Below, piece by piece: positions 38,393-46,187 of a stretch of 46,187 bases of DNA (position 1 is the stretch's first letter; each line of letters opens with the position of its first letter). Made by a program: the position numbers and the translations under genes. The notes under the pieces were generated by a model that was not told where the DNA came from, did no database searches, and was given only the letters and a program-made list of their open reading frames with translations. This DNA comes from an uncultured Fibrobacter sp. (GTDB lineage Bacteria; Fibrobacterota; Fibrobacteria; Fibrobacterales; Fibrobacteraceae): the NCBI RefSeq assembly GCF_947166265.1, contig NZ_CAMVDO010000023.1, positions 1 through 46,187 on the forward strand, in the 5' to 3' direction.

Positions 38393-41300
38393 CTACATCC
38401 ATTTATTTCGAATATCAGAGAACTCATTATTATCATTAGACTCGTTCTCCCATCTTAAAACTTCCTTTTCAGCAGAACAGTCAGCATCCTTTTTCATAAT
38501 ATATGCTAAACGCATAGATCTTTGACGAATGATTAATTTTTCGTCAAAAGATAGTGCAGAATTTTCATTTCCATAATCAGTAATTATTGCTAAATGTTCC
38601 AAAATTTTCATTAATAATATTTTAAATTCTTTTGCCATTGCGTTATTTTGTTCAATAAACTTAATTAGAAAATCGATGTTATGATAAATCAAGACGTCAT
38701 CATCATAAAGAATTGAAAATAACAAAGCCTTAAAAAGAAATTTTACTTCATCTCCACTTTGAAGGGTACAAAATATTTCATCAAGACAATATAAAGCGTC
38801 TATTCGTTTGTTTGAGTCCTTGTTGGCAATATTTATTTCCAATTCTGTTCGCATTTTATTTCTATTTTGAGAATCACTTATTATTAGTCGTACATAGAAA
38901 CAAGATAAACCAGACTGTTCTATAATTTTTAATAAATCGTTCAATTTTGTAGATGCATAGTAGTTTTTATTCACTTTTTTTAGTAATAGTCCTATAGTTC
39001 TTTGCATCAGACAATAACAAGGAATAAACTCTTCTCGCATTTCCTTATTATTCAAAACATCATTGTTACTATTCCCAAAAGTTACAATTTTATCAACAAG
39101 GGGTTCCTGATCCACCTCATCTAAATAATTGTTGTCAATCAAATAGTTGATAATCATGAAAAAATTATTCATTTCAGAAACATATTGTGTCGAAATTCCC
39201 TCTTGAGTTATAAACAACTTGCACTGAAAAGATTTTACATAATCCCTTAAAACATTTAAAGGATTATAATTAGGAGGGTATGGAAGGTTTACAAAGCATG
39301 TTTTTGAGTAATAAGGCATAAATGGCAAACCATCATCACCTATTTTATCCCAAAGAAGGTTCGCAAACCTCTGTTGTTCACCGTTATCTAGGAAATTCAA
39401 TTCATAAAGCCTTGCTAGTGTTATAAAGCCCCATTTTCTTATGGTTATACAAGATGAGGACATTGCCTTATAATAAGGGGTCAGAAGTTTTTTGTCAAAG
39501 TTAAATGATTCACTAAACACATTTCTAGAAGCTCTTAAATATTCAAAAGGAGACAACAATATTCCCTCTTCTAAAGGCGATATATTCTTGGGAATAGGAA
39601 GTTTTAGCATATCCGAAAAAAATAATTCTATTTCGGTAACCAATAATGACTTGGCAAATCGCTTTATCAGGGTCTCAATACCCAAATACCTATCTCGTGA
39701 TTGAGATAAAAGAATTGAATTGAGCAATTTGAGAATTTTGAATTTTATTTCCGTATTACATTTTGGCACCAGCCGCGAAATAATTTCTGGAATTATTTTG
39801 GCCAAAACCTGTGCGAAATTATTTTCATCGGTTTCTTCAAGTGAAATTTCTTTTTCATTCTCACTCAAAGTAGAAATCAAACTTTCGCAAAATTGATTTA
39901 CAGAATCTGTTGAAAGATTGTTTATTGCTTTTCTTGTAAACAACGTATCTGCAGCTTTTTGATCGGCAATCCGACAACATACCGATATAGCCCACATTAA
40001 ATTGTAATCAGAAATTCTAGCAATTGAAGATTTGGCTTCGGTTTCAGAGAAGTTATATATTACACGTTTATTATGAATACAAAATGGAATTCCTACATTT
40101 TCGCAATATAATAAAAAAGCAAAAGCATTTTCTTGTTCGCGAAAAGAACGTCCTAAATGACGAGTAATTGTTGTTTCACCAACATCATATTTATTGTGAA
40201 TATAAATTTCTTTTTCATGTTTATACTCCGGTGACAACAAGACCTTAAAATGATTGTATTCATGAATGGGATCGCATAAGTATTTTTTTAATGTGGAAAG
40301 GCGGTCTAAATAATCTTTTTTCTGAGTTCTAGAATCATTGACATTACAACAGGCAAACAAGAGGCTTTGATATAAGTCCAAAATATATGATTCCTGAGAT
40401 AATAGGGAACAATTTGTAGATGATTCTGTCGATTTTTCTTGTTCCCTTATAGAAAGCAAAGATTCTTTAACTATTTCTATTGCTTTTTGCAAATTCCCTA
40501 TTTCCGCTAGAATACCAGCTTTTTTTGCATTTTCAAATGGAGTGCTACTCGGGAAAAGCCATTGTTGCACTATTTGTTTTAATTTGGGATAATCTAAATA
40601 GAATAAAGCGAATAAAGCATTTTCGTAATCCAAATCGCCTTTTAACTTTGATGGAATATTGCTTAGTGAGGATAACTTTAAATACAAATTATTCCATTCA
40701 CTAGTTTTTCCATTTTGTCTGTAACATTTAAGCAAACAAACGCCTATTACTATTTTATCTTCGCAATCATAGCTATTTCCTAGAATTTTTTCGGCAAAAG
40801 ATGCCGTTTGCATATCCATTGGGTGTAAACATCTGTCCAACCGCCAACACAATTCAAAAATAAATTTAAATTGGACATTCTTGTCGATGAAATCATCTTT
40901 AGCACTTAACGCAAAAATCCAATTTTGAGTCTTTAACCAAAAAGAATCCCTTTTTTCCTCAGGAAGAATAACCCAACCAGGATATGTTTTTCTTTCATTT
41001 TCCCATATCGAAATAGTATCAATAATGCTTTTTTCTATAGCATTTGTTTCGGGGTAAAAAGCATTTGCTTTATTATATGGCCATAAAAGAATGTTGTTTT
41101 TTCGGGATTTTTCCGAGAGGTATGATATAAAAATATTTAATGCGTCATAATGATTATCAGCCAAATTCACTAGAACAATATTTCTTTTGTTAAGTAGTTT
41201 TTTTTGTGAACTAGATAAATTGAATGACCCAATCAAATATATTTTAGAAGAGCCTTTTTCGAGGTTGTCTCTTAACCATCCAAGCCATTGCAAAAAATTC

Positions 41301-41929
41301 GGATCATCGCCCGAAAAACCGATTAAACACAATGTATTTTCTAGCAGTGATTGTTGCACTGTGTTGACAAGAGGAGCGTTTTTTTGGGGGTAAATTCTGT
41401 AATCTTCTTCTGTGATGGTAAATGGTCGAAAAGAAACAAAACTTCCATGTAATTTTATTATTCTTGGTTTTGTGGCGTAAACTAAATCATCTTTTGAATA
41501 AACAGTAGTATATTTACGATCAAAGACATTCTTGGCAGCACGTTCTAACAAAGTATCATAATTGGTTGTAAAAACATCAACCCAAGGTAATCCCAATAAT
41601 TTTTTATGCAAATCTGAGGGCTCATATTCCACATCAGGAATATTCTTTTGCAACATATCATCTAATGTTGGTCGTCCAAAAGCAGCATCAACTTCTTCTG
41701 CTAATTTTAAAACATTTAAATAATTTTTTTGGGGTGTTTGGGCGTTTTTCCCATAAAGTTTTTCGTAAAATAAATCCCCTAATTCATTCCAATCAGGAAA
41801 TTTTTTACAATGATTTCCACTAGAAATTGCATTTTTGCTAAACCCGGCTCCTACCATTATCGCCGCGTGATTTGTAAAAAGACGATTGGCAATTTCATCT
41901 AAAAATATTTTGTTATCTGCGGAAATCAT
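38393..41929 (-). CDS. SIR2-domain protein with long helical C-terminus, defence-associated sirtuin-like
   Basis: 1178-residue protein. The N-terminal SIR2_2-type domain (about 1-270) carries the NAD-binding and catalytic marks: IMVGAGFSKNA (27-34), FTTNYD with Asn 123, KLHGSF with His 161, and LIGFSGDDPNF (203-212). These are the residues whose equivalents are needed for NAD depletion in DSR1/DSR2 and Thoeris ThsA. The remaining 900 residues are mainly helical and lack any recognised domain, as in DSR proteins, where that part senses phage tail proteins. The start is the ATG at 41929, with GAGGAGG upstream and 2 nt after the hsdS stop; a TTG two codons earlier sits too near that site. AT-rich, unlike hsdM. 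An abortive-infection effector is likely. Confidence 0.85.
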   Translation of the reverse strand: MISADNKIFLDEIANRLFTNHAAIMVGAGFSKNAISSGNHCKKFPDWNELGDLFYEKLYGKNAQTPQKNYLNVLKLAEEVDAAFGRPTLDDMLQKNIPDVEYEPSDLHKKLLGLPWVDVFTTNYDTLLERAAKNVFDRKYTTVYSKDDLVYATKPRIIKLHGSFVSFRPFTITEEDYRIYPQKNAPLVNTVQQSLLENTLCLIGFSGDDPNFLQWLGWLRDNLEKGSSKIYLIGSFNLSSSQKKLLNKRNIVLVNLADNHYDALNIFISYLSEKSRKNNILLWPYNKANAFYPETNAIEKSIIDTISIWENERKTYPGWVILPEEKRDSFWLKTQNWIFALSAKDDFIDKNVQFKFIFELCWRLDRCLHPMDMQTASFAEKILGNSYDCEDKIVIGVCLLKCYRQNGKTSEWNNLYLKLSSLSNIPSKLKGDLDYENALFALFYLDYPKLKQIVQQWLFPSSTPFENAKKAGILAEIGNLQKAIEIVKESLLSIREQEKSTESSTNCSLLSQESYILDLYQSLLFACCNVNDSRTQKKDYLDRLSTLKKYLCDPIHEYNHFKVLLSPEYKHEKEIYIHNKYDVGETTITRHLGRSFREQENAFAFLLYCENVGIPFCIHNKRVIYNFSETEAKSSIARISDYNLMWAISVCCRIADQKAADTLFTRKAINNLSTDSVNQFCESLISTLSENEKEISLEETDENNFAQVLAKIIPEIISRLVPKCNTEIKFKILKLLNSILLSQSRDRYLGIETLIKRFAKSLLVTEIELFFSDMLKLPIPKNISPLEEGILLSPFEYLRASRNVFSESFNFDKKLLTPYYKAMSSSCITIRKWGFITLARLYELNFLDNGEQQRFANLLWDKIGDDGLPFMPYYSKTCFVNLPYPPNYNPLNVLRDYVKSFQCKLFITQEGISTQYVSEMNNFFMIINYLIDNNYLDEVDQEPLVDKIVTFGNSNNDVLNNKEMREEFIPCYCLMQRTIGLLLKKVNKNYYASTKLNDLLKIIEQSGLSCFYVRLIISDSQNRNKMRTELEINIANKDSNKRIDALYCLDEIFCTLQSGDEVKFLFKALLFSILYDDDVLIYHNIDFLIKFIEQNNAMAKEFKILLMKILEHLAIITDYGNENSALSFDEKLIIRQRSMRLAYIMKKDADCSAEKEVLRWENESNDNNEFSDIRNKWM

Positions 41930-41931
41930 CT

Positions 41932-43293
41932 TCAATCCTCCTCAAAGGCGTCTTTTAGGATGCTTTGCATGAGTTGTTTGGTGGTGGTTTCGCGGGTGGC
42001 GATTTGGGTTTCAAGTTGGGTGATGGTTTGTATGTGTTGCTCTACTCGGGCGACGATTTCTTTTTGTTCTGCTAGTGGAGGGAGTGGTATTTTTAGAGTT
42101 TCGAGGATTCCCAAATTAATGTTCTTTTGAGCTGTTGCCGGAGCGTATTTTTCCAGAATAACTTTAATAGAATCGATATAATATCTTACGAAATTTGAGA
42201 AATCTCCATCAATATAAGGCGTAAAGCCAACAACGCTATCAGGGAAGCATGCGTCGTATGTTAAAAATCCCGTTTCAGCAATATTTGCAGCAATGGTTAT
42301 GCACAAGGTTCCTGCTTTCCACATTTTACTTTGAGCCAAGCCAAAATCATTATAAAATTTAGATGCCGGTTGTATTTCGTAACCATAATATTTTGATTGC
42401 GACACATCCCCTGTTTGAACAAATGGGTATTTACCATTGGAAAATAGACGAATATCATTTCTTGGACGATGTTTCGATTTACCTCTTTCTAAATCGCCTA
42501 ACTCAGACAAATTGACAAAAAGCCAACTTTGAGGAATGTCTAATACAAAATCACCATCTATTTTTTCCTGAATATTATTTGACGATCTAATATTTGATTT
42601 AGATAATTTCTTTTCGGACTGAATTTTATCAAATAACGCTTGAGCATCGTAGTCGGGGTTGCCTTTTTGGACGGGGTGTTGTTTACGCCAGTCTGCGGTG
42701 AGTTTTCCTTCTATGGCTTCTTGGAGGATGTTCTGGCGGAGTTGTTTTGCGTAGGATTTTTGTTTTTCAATTTCAGATGACAGCAGTTCCGTCATTTCTA
42801 ACTGAGATGAAATTTCTTTGACAATCTTTTTCTGAGTCTCTAAATTAGGGATTGATATTTCAAGAGGTAGTAAATCTCTTTCATGAATAGATTTTTGCGC
42901 CGATCCTGTCGGAGTTAGTGTAGAAACTAGATTGGCAAAAATGGGAGACCGAAGAAGATTTTTCAAATATTGCGTGTCAATCACGGTATCATCAACAGAA
43001 AACATTGGCATATTTTCTGTCGCGATACAACTATCAACTTCTTCAGGGGCAAGCCCTATTGAACCTTCATGCAAACCTTGACGAGTGAAAATAACTGTAT
43101 TTGGATATTTTTTCAAATCAATCAAGAATTGCCGTTTTCGACCGATTTCTTTCCCAATTTTTGTACAGCGATATTTAACACCATCTTTTGATGAAATGGT
43201 TACTTGACGGTATTGTTGCGCATCATCTACATAAATAGTAATTCGATACTGTTTAAGAAACTCGCCAATTTTTACTTTCTTCCATTCGCTCAT
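41932..43293 (-). CDS. hsdS: type I restriction-modification specificity subunit HsdS
   Basis: 453-residue DNA-recognition subunit. It has the duplicated plan of HsdS: TRD1 (about 1-150), a central conserved helical spacer (about 160-245, LRQNILQEAIEGKLTADWR), TRD2 (about 246-400) and a distal conserved helix pair (PPLAEQKEIVARVEQHI). Each TRD contacts one half of a split target. The TRD-coding DNA is AT-rich while the DNA for the spacer and the C-terminal repeat resembles hsdM, a sign of TRD exchange. The ATG comes 1 nt after the cyclase-like gene stop; SIR2 follows 2 nt after its own stop. Confidence 0.95.
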   Translation of the reverse strand: MSEWKKVKIGEFLKQYRITIYVDDAQQYRQVTISSKDGVKYRCTKIGKEIGRKRQFLIDLKKYPNTVIFTRQGLHEGSIGLAPEEVDSCIATENMPMFSVDDTVIDTQYLKNLLRSPIFANLVSTLTPTGSAQKSIHERDLLPLEISIPNLETQKKIVKEISSQLEMTELLSSEIEKQKSYAKQLRQNILQEAIEGKLTADWRKQHPVQKGNPDYDAQALFDKIQSEKKLSKSNIRSSNNIQEKIDGDFVLDIPQSWLFVNLSELGDLERGKSKHRPRNDIRLFSNGKYPFVQTGDVSQSKYYGYEIQPASKFYNDFGLAQSKMWKAGTLCITIAANIAETGFLTYDACFPDSVVGFTPYIDGDFSNFVRYYIDSIKVILEKYAPATAQKNINLGILETLKIPLPPLAEQKEIVARVEQHIQTITQLETQIATRETTTKQLMQSILKDAFEED

Positions 43294-43294
43294 A

Positions 43295-44239
43295 TTAACC
43301 TACACTCACATCAAATGCCAAAGTTTGTTCATTAAATTCCGATTTTAAATTAATCTTTAAATCGGGCATCTTATATAATTCTTCGCATATTTTATTATGG
43401 AATGAAACTAGCCATAGATACTTTTTCAGAATTTTTAATCTTATTGCTTCTTCAGCTTCATTATTTAATGACTGACTAAATTCACTCACCTTCTCCTCTA
43501 CAAAATTTTTGTGTTTTTTCAAAACCACGAAAATTTCTTTAAGACATTCGGGATTGTATATCGGTTTGCGTTGGCGACCATCTCTAACATTTTTTTCGAA
43601 TTCTTCAAAACTTTCTATGCTTTCAGGTTGCAAAGTGTTTTTGGGAAACCATATCCACGGGTTTAACGCGACGATATAATTCAAAAAACTCTTGTTATCG
43701 GCATTTTTTATGAGTAAATCTCGGCAAGATGCATCAATAATATATTTCTGAAGATCATTTTGTATCTCTGAATTCAAGTCATTTAAAATACAATCCGCAA
43801 CAATTATCCTTGGATAAACAGTGGTGCTTTCAAGTTCCACAGCATCAATCAATGCTTTCCCGCCCACAAAATCATTTGTCAAGTATAAAGGCCCTTTGGT
43901 TATTCCTCCACGAACAATCAAATGATAGCCCTCAAAAAAAATACGTTGTATGGTTGCAATCAAGCGCAAAAAAGAAACTAAAAAAATTGCAGAAATTGAA
44001 CTTGTTGTTTTTTTATAACAAATAAGAATATTGTCTGAAAAAATCTTGTATTCAATATCAGTTTTTTTATCAATTGATTCGTTGGACGGAGCATTAATAA
44101 TTGATACAATCTGTTTCATCAAATCAACGGAAGATTCAATTGATTCAATCAATTTTGCAGAAATATCCTCCGATTTCTTGAAGGCTTCCTTATACCCCAA
44201 AACATCAAAGTAGGCTACATAATATTCAGAGAATTCCAT
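43295..44239 (-). CDS. nucleotidyl-cyclase-like protein (tentative) embedded in the type I RM operon
   Basis: 314-residue cytoplasmic protein. The N-terminal 150 residues have the order and spacing of a class III nucleotidyl cyclase core: YVAYFDVLGYKEAF with Asp 12 in the first strand, YKIFSDNILICY with Asp 69 at the position of the second metal ligand, LIVRGGITKGPLYL (110-120) and FVGGKALIDAVELE (125-137), then YPRIIVADC. The C-terminal half is mainly helical and unrecognised. Similar short proteins occur as hypothetical proteins elsewhere; whether they make a cyclic nucleotide is not established. It sits 15 nt after hsdM and 1 nt before hsdS, so it is certainly cotranscribed. AGAGGG precedes the ATG. 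The gene is certain, the family call is not. Confidence 0.6.
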   Translation of the reverse strand: MEFSEYYVAYFDVLGYKEAFKKSEDISAKLIESIESSVDLMKQIVSIINAPSNESIDKKTDIEYKIFSDNILICYKKTTSSISAIFLVSFLRLIATIQRIFFEGYHLIVRGGITKGPLYLTNDFVGGKALIDAVELESTTVYPRIIVADCILNDLNSEIQNDLQKYIIDASCRDLLIKNADNKSFLNYIVALNPWIWFPKNTLQPESIESFEEFEKNVRDGRQRKPIYNPECLKEIFVVLKKHKNFVEEKVSEFSQSLNNEAEEAIRLKILKKYLWLVSFHNKICEELYKMPDLKINLKSEFNEQTLAFDVSVG

Positions 44240-44254
44240 CCAACCCTCTATTCC

Positions 44255-45685
44255 TTACTTCAAGCTCTTTTTCAAATCGGCAATAAGTTCTTCACTTGCC
44301 TTGAAGGATTCGTGGAGTCTCTGTATGAGTTCGGCGGTGGAATATCCAATTTCTTCTTCAGGAATAGTTGGGTTCTTGATGTCAAGATTGAAGCCCCTCT
44401 CTTCAATTTCCTTTATCGAGACTTTCCAGGCAACATCGGATTTCTTGCGCTTATTCCACCACTTTTTGAAGGACTCAAATTCCGCTTTCCGGATAGGCTT
44501 GGTCTTGGAATACGCCTTCATTCCTGCAGGTACCTTGTGCTCGTAATACCAAACATCCTTGGTCTTTTCACCCTTAGTAAAGAAGAGTATGTTTGTCGCT
44601 ATACTAGGCACATAAGGTGTAAATACAGAAGTTGGAAGTCTCACAATAGTGTGCACATTGCATTGCGTCAAGAGTTCCTTGCGGATTCGCTCCTTCAAGC
44701 CGCCACCTGTAAGCGAGCCATCAGGCAACACAACTGCTGCGCGACCACCGTCCTTAAGATAACGCATAATCAAGAGCAAGAATAGGTCTGCACTTTCCTT
44801 GGTACGGAAAGCGACGGGATAGTTCGTCTCTACGCCATCGCTCACAGAAGCACCGAAAGGGGGATTCGCCAAGATGACATCCACTTGGTCTTTGCGACCG
44901 ATGCTCGTATATTCGCGGTTCAAGCTGTCGGTGTAAAGGATATTCGGCACTTCGATGTCGTGCAAAATCAGGTTCGTTACGCAGAGCATGAACGGGAGTG
45001 GCTTGAATTCTTGCCCGCGAATGGTCGCGTTGAGTGTTTTCAAGTCTTCTACGGAATGAACATCTTGCTTGCGGATGTTCTCGATAGCACAGGTCAGGAA
45101 TCCGCCTGTACCGCAAGCGGGGTCAAGCACGCGTTCGCCAAGTCGCGGGTTCACGATTTCCGTCATGATTTCGGTGATGGCACGCGGGGTGTAGAATTCA
45201 CCATAGTTGCCCGCACTCTGCAGGTCTCGCAACAAAGTTTCGTAGATGTCGCCAAACAGATGGCGGTCTTCGGATACGTTGAAGTCAATCTCGTTCAGCT
45301 TGTTCACCACCTGACGGATGATGGTGCCGTTTTTCATGTAGTTGTTGATGCCGTCGAAAATGTCGCGAATAAGAATAGCGCGCTTGTTGCCGGTAGAAAC
45401 GTCTATCTTTTTCAGGCCAGGAATCAACTTGTTGTCAACGAATTCCTGCAAGGCGTCGCCCGTCATGCCTTCGCTATCGGCAGCCCAGTTGCGCCACTGC
45501 AGTTTTTCAGGGATTACCGACTTGTAGTCATCATCCAGAAGTTCCATTTCGGAATCCTTGTCGTCGATAATCTTGAGCGTAATCATCCAGCCCAGCTGTT
45601 CAATGCGCTGTGCATCGCCAGAAACACCCTGGTCTTTTCTCATGATGTTTTGCAGGGTCTTGATAATTCCACCGATGTCGGCCAT
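44255..45685 (-). CDS. hsdM: type I restriction-modification methyltransferase HsdM
   Basis: 476-residue N6-adenine DNA methyltransferase. It has the HsdM N-terminal helical domain (about 1-130), YGEFYTPR (161-168), the SAM-binding motif DPACGTGG (188-195) and the catalytic motif NPPF (274-277; N6-adenine type). The C-terminal region includes the family helical bundle. It pairs with HsdS to modify and, with HsdR, to cut unmodified DNA. Its ATG overlaps the hsdR stop by one base (TAATG), so the unusual order hsdR-hsdM-(cyclase-like)-hsdS holds in one operon. Codon and base composition are like housekeeping genes here, unlike the two accessory genes. Confidence 0.97.
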   Translation of the reverse strand: MADIGGIIKTLQNIMRKDQGVSGDAQRIEQLGWMITLKIIDDKDSEMELLDDDYKSVIPEKLQWRNWAADSEGMTGDALQEFVDNKLIPGLKKIDVSTGNKRAILIRDIFDGINNYMKNGTIIRQVVNKLNEIDFNVSEDRHLFGDIYETLLRDLQSAGNYGEFYTPRAITEIMTEIVNPRLGERVLDPACGTGGFLTCAIENIRKQDVHSVEDLKTLNATIRGQEFKPLPFMLCVTNLILHDIEVPNILYTDSLNREYTSIGRKDQVDVILANPPFGASVSDGVETNYPVAFRTKESADLFLLLIMRYLKDGGRAAVVLPDGSLTGGGLKERIRKELLTQCNVHTIVRLPTSVFTPYVPSIATNILFFTKGEKTKDVWYYEHKVPAGMKAYSKTKPIRKAEFESFKKWWNKRKKSDVAWKVSIKEIEERGFNLDIKNPTIPEEEIGYSTAELIQRLHESFKASEELIADLKKSLK

Positions 45686-46187
45686 TAGGCTACTCCTCTA
45701 TAAATTTCATCTTCCAGTTCGCGCACCGCCTTCAAGTAATCTTGCTTGGTACCGAACAATTCAACAATTTCTTTCGGGGTTCCAAATTTAGTAATGGGAT
45801 TCACTTTTAAGACCGAGGCATCCTCAATATTTCCGATTCCTTCTTCGGCATACTTGTCCAGAAGGGCTTCCAGAACAGCTCGTGCCTTGTCGCCATACTT
45901 GGCAAAGTAATTGCGCTTGCGAACGTTTTCGACGCGTTCCTTGCGGGTGAGCGCCGGAGCATCGTAAGCGATATGGCAAATCAGGTCGAAAATATCCAAG
46001 TCACGTTTGATTTCTTCTTGCAGGTTTTCGGCAATGATTCCCTGTTTTTCAAGTTCCTCGATAATCGCCTTTTTCTTTTCAGCACTATTCCATTCTTGCA
46101 AAAATGTTTGCAGGTCGCGATAACGGCCTAATATGCCTTGACGGGTAAATTCGCGGAGCGTAGTCGTAATGAGTTTGCCCGAGGGGT
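45685..46187 (-). CDS. hsdR: type I restriction endonuclease subunit HsdR, C-terminal part (cut by window edge)
   Basis: Partial gene; 167 codons up to the stop are inside the window and the frame stays open to the edge. The visible part is the helical C-terminal domain of EcoEI/EcoR124-type HsdR, which docks onto HsdM: RQGILGRYRDLQTF, then DLDIFDLICHIAYDAPALTRKERVE, NYFAKYGDKARAVLEALLDKYAEEG and the end segment FGTPKEIVELFG. The motor and nuclease domains lie beyond the window. Its stop overlaps the hsdM start. Confidence 0.9.
   Translation of the reverse strand, partial: PSGKLITTTLREFTRQGILGRYRDLQTFLQEWNSAEKKKAIIEELEKQGIIAENLQEEIKRDLDIFDLICHIAYDAPALTRKERVENVRKRNYFAKYGDKARAVLEALLDKYAEEGIGNIEDASVLKVNPITKFGTPKEIVELFGTKQDYLKAVRELEDEIYRGVA

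Noticed and set aside
38393-41929. Thoeris ThsA assignment for the SIR2 gene
   Set aside because: No SLOG domain at the C-terminus, the protein is more than twice the length of ThsA, and no TIR partner lies nearby.

Overview
The window looks like a chromosomal segment of a Fibrobacter-type bacterium (phylum Fibrobacterota). The pointers are two lipoproteins with FISUMP domains (Fibrobacter succinogenes major paralogous domain), Ser-rich linkers, T9SS-style C-terminal sorting tails on secreted proteins, a PorV/PorQ-like outer-membrane protein and a secreted GH10 xylanase. Coding is dense. Most genes are moderately GC-rich, while intergenic DNA and parts of the right-hand defence locus are visibly AT-rich. 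The species cannot be fixed from the sequence alone.

Layout. 1-14.7 kb is envelope and metabolism: two paralogous lipoproteins, a sigma54-type activator without a sensor domain, a PorV/PorQ-like protein, a FISUMP lipoprotein followed 8 nt later by a phosphohexomutase, a PAS-GGDEF protein, rubrerythrin, a second FISUMP lipoprotein, xylanase, thymidylate kinase, a small lipoprotein and a tRNA with anticodon CAU. 14.7-19.1 kb holds a metallophosphoesterase and two adjacent secreted proteins carrying three copies of one unrecognised domain. 19.2-23.0 kb is the operon rsmG-parA-parB-M23 peptidase-bactofilin.

23.0-28.0 kb is a gene-poor stretch upstream of rsmG with six ParB-binding (parS) palindromes in 4.6 kb. 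They lie among many small near-perfect hairpins whose arms differ while the flanking frame sequences recur. DnaA-box-like sequences are scattered here and at 15.5-15.9 kb. The replication origin may therefore be close by, although dnaA itself is not in the window.

28.0-36.7 kb is mixed accessory and housekeeping: DUF3392-like membrane protein, a Gfo/Idh/MocA oxidoreductase fused to a beta-propeller, recQ, a thioredoxin-like protein, a CatB-like acetyltransferase, a VWA protein, a macro-domain/HTH protein, and a GNAT acetyltransferase preceded by a possible leader peptide and attenuator.

36.8-46.2 kb is a defence locus on the minus strand: hsdR (cut by the window edge), hsdM, a protein that looks like a divergent class III nucleotidyl cyclase, hsdS, and an 1178-residue SIR2 protein resembling defence-associated sirtuins. 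The genes are overlapped or separated by 1-15 nt. An AlbA_2/ATPase-type regulator follows. The packing of a cyclase-like protein and a SIR2 effector inside one type I restriction-modification operon is the best candidate here for a little-described immune system. The parS-linked hairpin mosaic is the best candidate for an undescribed DNA-level structure.
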